Below, in pieces: positions 41,690-51,169 of a stretch of DNA of 64,000 nt (the first letter of the stretch is position 1; each line of letters starts with the position of its first letter). The stretch spans positions 62,001 to 126,000 of the forward strand of contig JAJRPN010000031.1 in assembly GCA_024280755.1 (NCBI GenBank), given 5' to 3'. The notes under the pieces were generated by a model that was not told the DNA's origin, did no database searches, and saw only the letters and a program-made list of their open reading frames with translations. A program made the translations under genes and the position numbers. This stretch comes from Planctomycetota bacterium (lineage in GTDB: Bacteria; Planctomycetota; Phycisphaerae; Phycisphaerales; UBA1924).

Positions 41690-44159
41690 TCATAGCTCGA
41701 TAAGCAGTCGGCGTCGTCCTTTTGGATCGCATCCGACAGGAATCCAGACGAGTTGGACATCGCATGATCCCATCTCGTTTTTGCGAGGGCTGAGCACTAT
41801 TTCTTCGATTTCGAGTTCATCGATAGTAATGTCATTGCGTACTTGCGTGAGTTCTGATTCGAACTCCGCTTCGAGTGTAGCGAGTTGTTCGTGCAGATAA
41901 TCGAGGCTGTCCTTTGCGCGTCCGATGTCGCCGCGTTCTTTGGCGGTCCTCGATGCCCGGCTCGCGGTGGTGCCCGCGCTTCGCACATTGGTTGCGTTCA
42001 TGGCTTTTCGCCCAAGCAACGCCCCTAAGAGGGTCGCGCCGAAAGAAGCCGCAGTTGAGATCCTGCTGGACTTGTACTGTGCTCTTTGTACATCAACCTT
42101 CTGCTCGGCCTTCATAATCCGAGTCTTAAGTTTCTCTACCTTAGAGCCATATTTTCTGCGCAAAGCATCGAGCTTGTCATCGCGGTGTTCGCGAAGTGTA
42201 TCGCGGAGTCGCACACGAAATGCACCCTCTTCTTCACCAAGATCTGAACAAGTTTTTAGCAGCTTACACTTATACACACTCTTGGCATTCTGACGATAGA
42301 GATGAGCCTTCGCTCGTGTCCCCCAAGATTTGTATGAAGATTTTCGCGACGCCTTCGAAGGCAACGGGTCATATGAACCGTCCCCATCTGGTTCATCAAA
42401 CACATCAGTCTCGATGGGAATCTCGAACGAATCCCCCCAAGGATCTGCCCCGACAGAGTCTTCAAGCATTGTGACCAAACGAACATCACGCCATTGATCG
42501 ATCTTCGCGCTCACACGAACATAGTGCAATGAAGCATTCGTACACAACGCCGGCGTGAAGCAAAGCCGCTCGTTTGCGCCCAACGCTCCCACCATCGGCA
42601 GATACCCAACTGAAACGCCCGACGCGGGGATCGGTGCTGCTTGGATAGGCTCATGCTGAGCAATAGCCCGTGTTTTTTGTTTCGGAACAGATGGCAATGG
42701 TGATGTGGCTGGTTCGATCTTGTTTGCTTTTTTATCTTTCATCAGCGTGCTAATCTGCGTGCGCGTCATCGGCCCGCGAAGATAACTCATCACCCAGCGT
42801 GTATGAAAAATCACAGGCCCATCTTCATGCACATTGTGCATCAAGAACACCCGCTTACCCAACCCCGCGAGCATCTTGTCCATCGCTCTTCGATTAAACT
42901 TTGATGATTGCGTGAGCGCAGCACCCTCAAGCCCTTCGAGCACGCGTTTCTTATCGCGCTCTGTTTGTAGCCGACCAAGGAACCATGTCCCGGCGTTGCT
43001 CAAGCCCTTATAATCTAGGTCAACCGGATTCTGCGTCGCGAGTACCACGCCTACGCCGTAAGCACGGGCTTGTTTCATCATCGTCAGCAACGGCTTCTTG
43101 CTCGGCGGGTTCTTTGTTGGCGGAAAATAGCCAAAGACCTCATCCATATACATCAACGCCCGCAGCGAACTCGTCCCAGGTTGGGTCCGCATCCACGCAA
43201 CCATCTCAGAAAGTACAAGCGTCACAAAAAACATCCGTTCACTCTCTGACAATTGAGCAATTGACAGAATCGAAATCCGAGGTTTACCTTCCTTTGTATA
43301 CAACAGCTTGTGGATATCGAGCGGCTCGCCTTCGAGCCAGCTCGCAAACTCGGGAGATGCCAACAGGTTGTTCAGCTTGATAGCAAGCGCAGACCGGGCT
43401 TTGGCGGGCATGAATGTATCGACATCGAGCACACCAATGCGATCGAACGGCGGATTCTGGATCATTGGAATCAATGAACTCAAGCTCACGCTGTGCCCGC
43501 CTCGCCATGCCCGTTCGAATATTGTACTGAGCAAAATATGCTCCGCACTCTGCATCGGATCAGCCTTGACACCGATCAGCGAGAGCACCCCGGACACGCT
43601 CGAACTCACCCGATCACGCAAAGCCTCGGCATCGTCAATCACCGCTTGACCGGGTGCATCGAACGACTTTAAAGGCGTTAATCCAACGCCTGCGCTGCTG
43701 CCCGGAGTGTAGATTGTCATATCGACCGCATCTCTGAGTGCGGAGATTCGCTCGCCGGTTTGGCCCCAATCTTTGAGTCCCTTTTTCCAGAGCTTTGCCT
43801 GGCTTGTGGCGAACTCTTTGGCGTCCATCCCCTTGCGTTGGGCAGCACCGGGATCAACCCAAGGCTCGAAGTCTTTGCCTTTGAGATTCGGGAAGGCCAA
43901 CATCAAGTTGGCAATGTCACCCTTGGGATCGATCACGATCGCAGGAATCTTATCGAGCGCAGCCTCTTCGAGCAAACCAATGCACAACCCGGTCTTGCCT
44001 GAACCTGTCATCCCCACACAGACTGCATGCGTCGTCAGGTCCTTCGAATCGTACAAAATCGGATTTGGTAAGAGTTCCTTCTCTGGCAAGGTCGTACTCG
44101 CGGCCGAGATAAAAGGCTCCGAGTTTTTCGTAGATATCTGGTGATGGTGCTTTGGACAT
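41690..44159 (-). pseudogene. HerA/FtsK-like ATPase with C-terminal coiled coil, reading frame interrupted near residue 27
   Basis: The gene starts at 44159 with a strong GGAGG site: MSKAPSPDIYEKLGAFYLGREYDLAREG. The frame then stops matching: the long 3' frame joins at about ELLPNPILYDSKDLTTHAV. Dropping one G near 44076 would give REYDLAREELLPNPILYDSK, a continuous sequence of about 822 residues, so a one-base insertion is likely. The body is an AAA+ ATPase of the HerA/FtsK superfamily: Walker A GMTGSGKTG, Walker B ALMYMDEVFGYFPP and VVLATQNPVDLDYKG. The C-terminal part has a long coiled coil (KLDALRRKYGSKVEKLKTR) and a Gly/Ala-rich hydrophobic patch. Its role is unknown; DNA or protein translocation is possible. 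A programmed +1 frameshift is not excluded. Confidence 0.8.
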
Positions 44160-44209
44160 GTATTCCTCCAAAGGAAGGATAGCCGAATTCTCAGTTGATC
44201 GCCAACGAA

Positions 44210-44237
44210 AAACAAAGCCCCGCGAATGCGAGGCTCT
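44210..44237 (-). terminator. Terminator after the porin gene (minus strand)
   Basis: On the minus strand AGCCTCGC and GCGGGGCT form an 8-bp stem with one G-U pair and a 4-base loop, followed by TTGTTTTTC. It lies 45 bp past the porin stop and before the ATPase gene. Confidence 0.8.
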
Positions 44238-44280
44238 GTCAAGAGAAGATTTGCACTTCAGATGTATCTCAAGTTCTGGA

Positions 44281-45738
44281 TCAGAACTTGTAGACAGCCT
44301 GGAAGTAGAAGAAATCAATATCTTCATCCGTGCCGGTGTCGGTGAAGAAGTCGCCAGCGAAGAAGTGTGAATATCCGCCCTGAAGAGTCAGGTGGCGATC
44401 AACAAGATACTTGACAGTCAGGTCAAACTCTTGCCCAACATCACTCGATGCGCCCGCTGATGTTGCACGGAGGATACCGCCACCAGCGTTGTAGACCGAA
44501 TCAGTATCTTCGGTGCGTGTGAAGTTGTGAAGATCTGCCTTGACAAGGAACTTCTTGTGTGGTTTGAACGAGACACCAGCCGAGATATCGATAATATTCT
44601 GACGCCCGATCAGGTCCATGTACCCGTTGTAGGCATGCCCGAGGGGGAAGAGCTGGTTGAAAGTTTCGACATTGTTATCACCAGCGGTTTCATCGCCAGA
44701 AGCAAGATCGAAACCCAAGTAGACCTTTGGCTTCCATTGAGAATCAAATGAATAGTAAATCTGTGAAGCAAACATGTAGGCATTGATATCAGCACTACCC
44801 ACATCGCCAAACTGGTAGGCGCCTTCGAAATCGTACCCGAATCCAGAATCACCAAACTTACCAAAGAGCCTGGCACCGATGGTCTGGCGTTCTTCTACGC
44901 CTGATGTGCCGTTGTATGTCTTTGAACTATCGGTTTCTAAACCGAGATAGTAGAGGTCGACACCGATATTGTGATCGCCGCCGAACTTACCTGTCGCATA
45001 CACACCATAGAAATCTGGTCCTGCATTCCAATCGTTGAAGCTATACTTTTCAACGGGTGTATAGCGGGTGTAGAAAGCGTCTGCACGCCAGCCATTGAAC
45101 TCGATGATTGCCCGAGCACCATCCCATGAACGCTGGGAGTTTGACCATGGGAGTGTCGAGACGAGCCTTTGTTTGCCAAAGAGCAAGCCCTGACGACCCA
45201 AGCGGAAAGTCACTTTGTCATCCGCCTCACCAAATGGGAACGAGATATCGACAAATGCATTCTGGAGATCCAACGCATCAGCATCTAACCCGCGAACCCC
45301 CCCGGGGAGGTCTCTGTCAGTAGCGAGAGCACTTTCGCCTTCAATGAATACCCGGAGGTTATCGCCGAAGTGCCAATCGCTATAGAGTTGTGCCCGTGTG
45401 AGTGTAAATGAATCATCCGCAGTTGTTGCAGATGAGAAACCAAAGGATTGCCATGCTTCGGTGCGAATCCGAAGTTCGCCACCCACACCAACCCAGAACG
45501 AACCATCGTCGTTGAGCTTCATGTGCTTGATGTCATCCCAATAATCCGAGCCGTCAACTGGGTTGAACTCTGACCAGTTTTCATCAAATCGGAGTGTCTT
45601 GAACTTGGGATAGGTTACACCGGATGGTTCATCATCATTGGCAACCGCGAATCCTGCGCTCGCAACAAGTGCGACTGTCCCAGCCAATGCGGCAGCGGTC
45701 AGTTGTTGAATCCCATTCCTATTACTCTTGCGTGTCAT
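44281..45738 (-). CDS. Outer-membrane porin of the alginate-export (AlgE-like) family
   Basis: A 485-residue outer-membrane beta-barrel. A signal peptide covers about 1-33 (LTAAALAGTVALVASAGFAVA). The barrel repeats alternating aromatic strands (GELRIRTEAWQSF, LTRAQLYSDWHFGDNLRVFIEGE, VTFRLGRQGLLFGKQRLV) and ends in the terminal aromatic VYKF needed for outer-membrane insertion. LGRQGLLFGKQRLV resembles the alginate-export domain signature. It may transport anions or sugars. It lies on the same strand after the haem-protein operon. Confidence 0.82.
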   Translation of the reverse strand: MTRKSNRNGIQQLTAAALAGTVALVASAGFAVANDDEPSGVTYPKFKTLRFDENWSEFNPVDGSDYWDDIKHMKLNDDGSFWVGVGGELRIRTEAWQSFGFSSATTADDSFTLTRAQLYSDWHFGDNLRVFIEGESALATDRDLPGGVRGLDADALDLQNAFVDISFPFGEADDKVTFRLGRQGLLFGKQRLVSTLPWSNSQRSWDGARAIIEFNGWRADAFYTRYTPVEKYSFNDWNAGPDFYGVYATGKFGGDHNIGVDLYYLGLETDSSKTYNGTSGVEERQTIGARLFGKFGDSGFGYDFEGAYQFGDVGSADINAYMFASQIYYSFDSQWKPKVYLGFDLASGDETAGDNNVETFNQLFPLGHAYNGYMDLIGRQNIIDISAGVSFKPHKKFLVKADLHNFTRTEDTDSVYNAGGGILRATSAGASSDVGQEFDLTVKYLVDRHLTLQGGYSHFFAGDFFTDTGTDEDIDFFYFQAVYKF

Positions 45739-45843
45739 TGCAGCCTCCAGGCGTACAAGTGTGAAAACCCGCGCGGTGCACGCCGAACATTCGACGCCGA
45801 TCGCCCCGCGAGCGAATTGGTCAGAACTTTGTTCTTTCGCGTT

Positions 45844-46317
45844 TCATCCACACCCCCCACCACACCCCAAAGCATCTGGTGCACCTGGGATCGAATCGGC
45901 GAGTTCGCAGAGCGCTTGGTAGTAGGTTTCGGTCTCAAGCCCAACAAGCGTTGCACCAAAGTGTTCGGCATCCTCATTGGAAACGATCTCGCCATAGTTG
46001 ATGGTGGGAATGTGGTACGCAATGAGCAACGGCCAGGCTTCTGGCTGTTGCTCAAAGTATGGATGGATACACAGGCAGAACCCCGCCGATGGATGATCAC
46101 CAAGGGCGATCGGTGCCGCGAACTCACCGGGCTCAAGATGCTCGGAGTCGAAGCGAATGCTCACCGGATACCGTACAAAGTCACTGTCATCAAGCATCTT
46201 GAGAATCGTCTCGGCGTCGATATACATCCCGTGCGATAGCCGGGCGTTCATCGCTTTTTCACCGAGATGATCTTTGAGCGCGATTCGTGCGTCTTGTTCG
46301 GTTAGCTGGCGTGCCAT
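45844..46317 (-). CDS. Conserved small protein with cysteine-rich C-terminus, unknown function
   Basis: A 157-residue soluble protein, not recognised. It ends in LGCGGGCG, two cysteines in a Gly-rich tail that could bind metal. The middle part has a PF/FCLCIHPYFEQQPEAWPLLIAY pattern. It lies between the porin and the octaheme cytochrome genes, on the same strand, about 75 bp after the latter. Its neighbours suggest a link to the respiratory cluster (inference). Confidence 0.55.
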   Translation of the reverse strand: MARQLTEQDARIALKDHLGEKAMNARLSHGMYIDAETILKMLDDSDFVRYPVSIRFDSEHLEPGEFAAPIALGDHPSAGFCLCIHPYFEQQPEAWPLLIAYHIPTINYGEIVSNEDAEHFGATLVGLETETYYQALCELADSIPGAPDALGCGGGCG

Positions 46318-46394
46318 AGGAGGAATCCTGTTGTAGAAGTACCCACTTCTTTGATGACCGATTTCTCGATCGAGTATATATCAAGATTGATCAC

Positions 46395-47834
46395 TCAATC
46401 CTTATATCTATTCTGAAACTCTTCCTGAGCTTTCTTACGCGCAGCAGCTTCATCAGGGTCCATTTTTCCAAGGATCCATTTGTGATCGTCGTGATTGAGG
46501 ACTTCAGTGATCTTGGCATCGAGTTTCTTCGCTGCTTCGATCAGGGCGGGATCGCCAGAATGCATACCTTCTTCTACAAGTTCACGAAGTTCAGGGATGT
46601 ACTCTGAGTAGAAGTTACGAGCAATCTCGTAAGTACCGTGCCAATGGGTGTAGTCCGGTGCCATCATTGAAGCACCATGACGAGCACGGCGACCCTCGTG
46701 ATGCCAGATTTCAAACCATGTGAAGTCGATCTTGTTAGAGAACTTCACAGGGTTCTTGAGTGGAGCCGCCAATGCGTAAAGCGCCTTGCCGGGCTTAGCG
46801 AACTTATTATTGTACAGATCAATAAGCCCATCATACTGGATATAGAAATTATCAACCCATTGTGTCTGATGACAACTGAGGCAAACATCCTTCATGTTAT
46901 CACGACGAACCTGCCAAGGCACATTCGCACCCGGGAGCCCCATCTTGGCATCTGACACCTCAGGGCGAATTGAAACCGCCGGGCGGTTGTTCCAACTGAT
47001 CCGCATGCCGATGTCATGGGTAACCTCCTGGTTCTTGGTCTGCGACATGTGACATGTTGCACATGTTGGAGCAGCCCAGTAATCCTCGCCAACGATCCAC
47101 TTTTCATTGTCCAAGTTCATTTCATCAATCTTCGAGAAGAAGTTGATGCCATGCTTGGATTCCTCGTAGATTTCCTTCTGAGGATGGTCAGGACCAAGGT
47201 GGCACTTGCCACAGGTGTCAGGATGACGAGCCTGTGCGACCGAGAAGTCGTGGCGTGTGTGACACGCATTACATGAACCTTCCGAGCCATCTGGATTTAA
47301 GCGGCCGATACCTGAGTTTGGATAGGTTGCCGGATCGAGCTTGCCGCCCGGGAGAACCTTGATTTCTGAACCATGGCACTGCCAACATCCGTTGACTGCT
47401 GCTGCCGAAACACCACCGGGGAATCCCTGTGTGATCATACCCCTGTTGCCTTCAACAACTTCGGCAAGGACATTGTCGAGCGATCCCAAAATCCGCCCAG
47501 CCTTGGCGTGGTGAGAGCTGGCAAACTCTTCAACCTCTTTGCTATGACATCGTGAGCAGTCCTTTGGAGTCACCAGAATAGCAATCGTGAATCCTTCGTG
47601 CTTAAAAGCATCGACATCATCTCGATCAGCCTGATGACATTCGTAGCACCCAACATTGCCACGATAATGTTTACTTGAACCCCACTGCTGATACAGACTC
47701 GGGTTCAACTTCTGATGACACTCTAAACAATCTTTGGTTTGGCGTGACATCTCTGCCGGAGCGAAGATTTGCCCCATAGCCGACGAGGCTAAAGCACAGA
47801 ACCCTGCAACCAACAACAGTTGTTTTCGTCTCAT
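46395..47834 (-). CDS. Octaheme cytochrome c of the hydroxylamine oxidoreductase (HAO) family
   Basis: A 479-residue exported multihaem protein. A signal peptide covers about 1-21 and eight CxxCH haem-binding motifs follow: CLECH, CYECH, CSRCH, CWQCH, CNACH, CGKCH, CATCH and CLSCH. The C-terminal WHHEGRRARHGASMM and APDYTHWHG, and the order of haems, match the HAO/octaheme nitrite-reductase superfamily. Members oxidise hydroxylamine or hydrazine, or reduce nitrite. The start at 47834 has AAGGAG six bases upstream. It lies 14 bp after the NrfD-like gene, as the last gene of the operon. Whether the haem-crosslinking tyrosine of oxidative HAO is present needs an alignment. Confidence 0.88.
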   Translation of the reverse strand: MRRKQLLLVAGFCALASSAMGQIFAPAEMSRQTKDCLECHQKLNPSLYQQWGSSKHYRGNVGCYECHQADRDDVDAFKHEGFTIAILVTPKDCSRCHSKEVEEFASSHHAKAGRILGSLDNVLAEVVEGNRGMITQGFPGGVSAAAVNGCWQCHGSEIKVLPGGKLDPATYPNSGIGRLNPDGSEGSCNACHTRHDFSVAQARHPDTCGKCHLGPDHPQKEIYEESKHGINFFSKIDEMNLDNEKWIVGEDYWAAPTCATCHMSQTKNQEVTHDIGMRISWNNRPAVSIRPEVSDAKMGLPGANVPWQVRRDNMKDVCLSCHQTQWVDNFYIQYDGLIDLYNNKFAKPGKALYALAAPLKNPVKFSNKIDFTWFEIWHHEGRRARHGASMMAPDYTHWHGTYEIARNFYSEYIPELRELVEEGMHSGDPALIEAAKKLDAKITEVLNHDDHKWILGKMDPDEAAARKKAQEEFQNRYKD

Positions 47835-47848
47835 GACCATCTCCTTTA

Positions 47849-49129
47849 TCACGGCGAAACGCTCGCCGCGTCATTCATTTCCTGTTTCTTTGCTTCAATT
47901 AACGCTGGATCGGTGTGATACACCGTGTCGATTGTCAGTTCACCATACAGCACCGGAATAGTGATTCGGATCAAGATCGTGTAGATCAACGCTCCGAATG
48001 CCCAGATGCCAGTGCAGACCAATACTTCATTGAGAGTTGGCACATATTCAACGATCTCCCCGATAGGCGAAGGAATAAACGCTGGAACAATCAACCCCAT
48101 ACCTTTTTCAATCCAAATACCCATAATCATTGCTATGCACGCAAGGTTGAGTACCCAGCGTCGTTTGCTCATCGGAGTCAACAACGCGACCAAGGCCAGC
48201 GAGTTGAGACCGATTGCTGTCCAAATCCAAGGGACCAGAGCGTGGTTTCCATGAACCCCAAAGAACAAATACTTTGCGGATACAGAGTGCGATGCACCCG
48301 TATAGAACTCGGTAAAGACTTCAGAGATCAACAAGAACATGTTGACGCCCAACGCGACTGTCACGATCCCCTTGAGTGTCGAGATTGCTTTTTCCGATAC
48401 CGGATACCCCGTCACTCCACGGATCACTTGGAGTGTCAAAATAATCAATGCAGGCCCAGCCGCAAACGCTGATGCGAGGAACCGCGGCGCGATGACGGCA
48501 CTGTTCCAGAATGGACGAGCACCCAAGCCTGAATAGAGAAATGCGGTCACGGTATGGATACTGATCGCCCAGGCAATCGCAATAAATACGAATGGAATGT
48601 AGAACTTCCTGGTTGGCTTACGCTTGTTGTACGCACACCAAATCAGGTATCCACAAATGTGCAAATTCAGCAACAAATACCCGTTGAGTGCAATGACATC
48701 CCAGGTTAAAATCGAAATCGGAAAGTTAAACCGGAGCAGCATGTGATAAAAACGATCTGGACGCCCAAGGTCGACAGTGATGAAGAGCAAGCACATAATG
48801 ATCGCAACAACAGCAAGGAGCTCGCCAAAGATCACCAGATTGTGCAGGTCTTTGTTCTTGTACACATACACCGGAATCACCAGCATCACCGCAGCCGCAG
48901 CCACGCCGACAAGATAGGTAAAGTTCGCAATGTACAGCCCCCACGAAACTTGATCCGTCAATCCGGTGGTGCCTAGCCCTTGCACGAACTGCTTGGCATA
49001 AGCATTGAGCCCGAAGAGGGCGATCACCGAGAGGGCGAACATCCAAGAGTAATATTTCCAGTTGCCCACAAAGCTCAGCCGAAAGCATCGCCAGAGAAAC
49101 CGGGTATATTCTTGTGTGATCGTTTTCAT
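47849..49129 (-). CDS. NrfD/PsrC-family membrane quinone-interacting subunit
   Basis: A 426-residue polytopic protein with about nine or ten membrane helices. Conserved features of NrfD/PsrC proteins: LYIANFTYLVGVAAAAVML near residue 70, LDRPDRFYHML-like VDLGRPDRFYHMLLRF, and the later helices ending IPSPIGEIVEYVPTLNEV. It oxidises or reduces menaquinol in the inner membrane with the partner ferredoxin. Its ATG overlaps the ferredoxin stop by four bases. Loose neighbours: a Tat ferredoxin before it and the octaheme cytochrome after it. Confidence 0.9.
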   Translation of the reverse strand: MKTITQEYTRFLWRCFRLSFVGNWKYYSWMFALSVIALFGLNAYAKQFVQGLGTTGLTDQVSWGLYIANFTYLVGVAAAAVMLVIPVYVYKNKDLHNLVIFGELLAVVAIIMCLLFITVDLGRPDRFYHMLLRFNFPISILTWDVIALNGYLLLNLHICGYLIWCAYNKRKPTRKFYIPFVFIAIAWAISIHTVTAFLYSGLGARPFWNSAVIAPRFLASAFAAGPALIILTLQVIRGVTGYPVSEKAISTLKGIVTVALGVNMFLLISEVFTEFYTGASHSVSAKYLFFGVHGNHALVPWIWTAIGLNSLALVALLTPMSKRRWVLNLACIAMIMGIWIEKGMGLIVPAFIPSPIGEIVEYVPTLNEVLVCTGIWAFGALIYTILIRITIPVLYGELTIDTVYHTDPALIEAKKQEMNDAASVSP

Positions 49130-50172
49130 GTGTCACCTCCGGTCGGTCCGGTCGGAATTTTTTTATTGATCGGATCGCGTTCATCGAAGTAGTAGAAGAA
49201 CCGCGGAAGCGTCCCCACTTCTTGCTTGAGCACAAAGACCCGCTTGGTTTCGAGAATCTTGCGGACATCAGAGTTCGGATCAAGTACATTGCCAAACTTG
49301 CGTGCGCCAGTCGGGCAGACCTCAAGACACGCGGGCATCTTGCCTTCACGCGTGCGATGCAGACAGAAATGACATTTCTCCATCACGCCCTTCTCGCGTG
49401 GACGGTTTGAGAGATAGCTCATATCGGGGTTGATCTTGTCTTTAGGAATCGAAGGCTTGGTAAAGTTAAACCGTCGAGCCCAATATGGACATGCCGCTTC
49501 ACAGTATCGACATCCGATACACCAATCATAATCGATCACAGTGATGCCATCTGGTTCTTGCCATGTGGCCTCAACTGGGCACACCTTTACACAAGGAGGA
49601 TTTGCACACTGGTGACATTGGATCGGCATGTAGTAATGATCTTCCGAAGGCACGGTTGCGCGTTCGTAATGATGATTCCCCTGCTCGATATCGTTCGTAC
49701 CTCTTGGCATCTCAAGCACACGAATATACTGGATCTCGGGGCTACGAGATTGGTTGTTCTCTTGCACACACGCATGGACACACTTTCGACAGCCAATACA
49801 GCGTGTGAGATTCAACGCATACACAAACTCAACACCATCCATAGGCTTGATATCACGAATATTCGGACGCACATCGTACCGCTTCTCAACCTGTGCCGAT
49901 ATGCCAGCGAGTGCTTTGGCCATATCCTGGCCATCCATCTCTTTGTAGTGCTTTTGGATGAACTTGGCAACTGTAAAATCATCGGTATCCGTGAGTTCAC
50001 GCAATGGATTGAGCGATGCCGCGATCGCTGCAACCGCACCCGTCGCGGCTGTCCCCCGGCGCAAAAAGCTTCTCCTGGTCATGCCCGGGCGAGATGTGTA
50101 TTGACAAGTCCCGCACCCGCACTCACCATCGGAAGAGTTCTGAGAATCAGTATTCATAATTGGGAGTTGCAT
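49126..50172 (-). CDS. Tat-exported NrfC-like ferredoxin (four Fe-S clusters)
   Basis: A 348-residue periplasmic iron-sulfur protein. It has a twin-arginine signal, TRRSFLRRGTAATGAVAA, at about residues 32-50. Four cysteine clusters follow: CIGCRKCVHAC, CHQCANPPCVKVCP, CIGCRYCEAACP and CHFCLHRTREGKMPACLEVCP. This is the NrfC/DsrO/PsrB pattern that passes electrons between the NrfD subunit and cytochromes. The start at 50172 has GGAGG upstream and overlaps the cytochrome stop (TGATG). Confidence 0.92.
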   Translation of the reverse strand: MQLPIMNTDSQNSSDGECGCGTCQYTSRPGMTRRSFLRRGTAATGAVAAIAASLNPLRELTDTDDFTVAKFIQKHYKEMDGQDMAKALAGISAQVEKRYDVRPNIRDIKPMDGVEFVYALNLTRCIGCRKCVHACVQENNQSRSPEIQYIRVLEMPRGTNDIEQGNHHYERATVPSEDHYYMPIQCHQCANPPCVKVCPVEATWQEPDGITVIDYDWCIGCRYCEAACPYWARRFNFTKPSIPKDKINPDMSYLSNRPREKGVMEKCHFCLHRTREGKMPACLEVCPTGARKFGNVLDPNSDVRKILETKRVFVLKQEVGTLPRFFYYFDERDPINKKIPTGPTGGDT

Positions 50173-50879
50173 CAGTGGTCTCCTCCATGTTCAGCATCAT
50201 GAGAAGATGACCCTTCTTCAATCAATCGCCAGCGTTGGAGTGGATTTCGTTCATCGATCAGTTCGCCATGTCCAGAGTGCTGATCACCCATCCGCAGGGT
50301 GTTTGGCCCTGGCAGCGGCGGCATCGGGGCATACGCTGGATGATGTGGATCGTGACATTCGGAACACTTGAGCTTGACAGCTTCGCCCAGATCAGTGTTC
50401 CAATATCCGATTGTCTTGCCGTGGGCGCCGCTTTGCCAGTCGCGATAGATCGGCCCATGACATTCGGCACAGAGTTTCTCGACATGGTCGTAGCCGACTG
50501 TCTTGCCACCACGGAGTGTGAGTTTCTCGCGGTTGTCTTTATCATGACAGTTGAGGCAGGCATCGTTATTGCCATGCTCAAGTACGATGTTGGTATGCTG
50601 TATCAACGCGCGATCATCTGGGCGTTCGTTTTCGAACAAACTGTGACAATCGTTACATCGCTGGTCATAGGTCCCCAGATTGACAATCGGCGGATCGGTC
50701 AGCGCGACGCGAAACGCGCCGGGAACAATTTGTTCCGAACGCACCATGGGTTTCTCGACTAGGGGAATATCAACGGATGAACTGGTCGCTAACAAAGCTC
50801 CCGCAGTGATCAGAAATCCGATCCCCACGAAGAACCCTGCAACTGGCAGCTTCTCATTTTGTGTATTTGACTGGGTCAC
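50172..50879 (-). CDS. Membrane-anchored tetraheme cytochrome c
   Basis: A 235-residue protein. A single N-terminal hydrophobic segment (about 12-33: VAGFFVGIGFLITAGALLA) anchors it. Four CxxCH motifs bind haem: CNDCH, CLNCH, CAECH and CSECH. It is probably the electron carrier between the NrfCD module and the octaheme cytochrome, in NapC/NrfH-like fashion, though the sequence is not of the standard NapC family. The GTG start at 50879 is preceded by GGAGG. First gene of the operon of four. Confidence 0.88.
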   Translation of the reverse strand: MTQSNTQNEKLPVAGFFVGIGFLITAGALLATSSSVDIPLVEKPMVRSEQIVPGAFRVALTDPPIVNLGTYDQRCNDCHSLFENERPDDRALIQHTNIVLEHGNNDACLNCHDKDNREKLTLRGGKTVGYDHVEKLCAECHGPIYRDWQSGAHGKTIGYWNTDLGEAVKLKCSECHDPHHPAYAPMPPLPGPNTLRMGDQHSGHGELIDERNPLQRWRLIEEGSSSHDAEHGGDH

Positions 50880-51169
50880 TTTCAGTTTTCCTCCTGCTTG
50901 GAGTGCGAAATCCAGAATTGCCGTCAACCTGCCACACAATAATATTTACCATTGGGCAATAATTTCTCTGATTTAACAGAAAAAGGACTTAAATATCCTT
51001 ATTGAAATTCCGTCTCATCTGCTCCCATTTCACATGAAGTCGGTAATTAAAAAAATACCGCGACCAGCGTCAAGAAAAAGACCAAAAATAAATGTTCACA
51101 ACACCGCTATCTCCATCTTGAATTGCCTGATAAGCTCGCCCAAATGACTCACTCGTAATGGACTTGTGC
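50880..51169. other. Divergent intergenic region before the haem operon and the NapG-like gene
   Basis: About 290 bp without a gene. It is A+T-rich between 50950 and 51100 and must contain the promoters of both divergent transcripts. No clear palindrome or -10/-35 pair was picked out with confidence. Confidence 0.35.

Noticed and set aside
44160-44242. In-frame N-terminal extension of the HerA-like ATPase up to 44242
   Set aside because: These residues come from the region upstream of the strong ribosome site, overlap the porin terminator, and are out of frame with the natural start at 44159.
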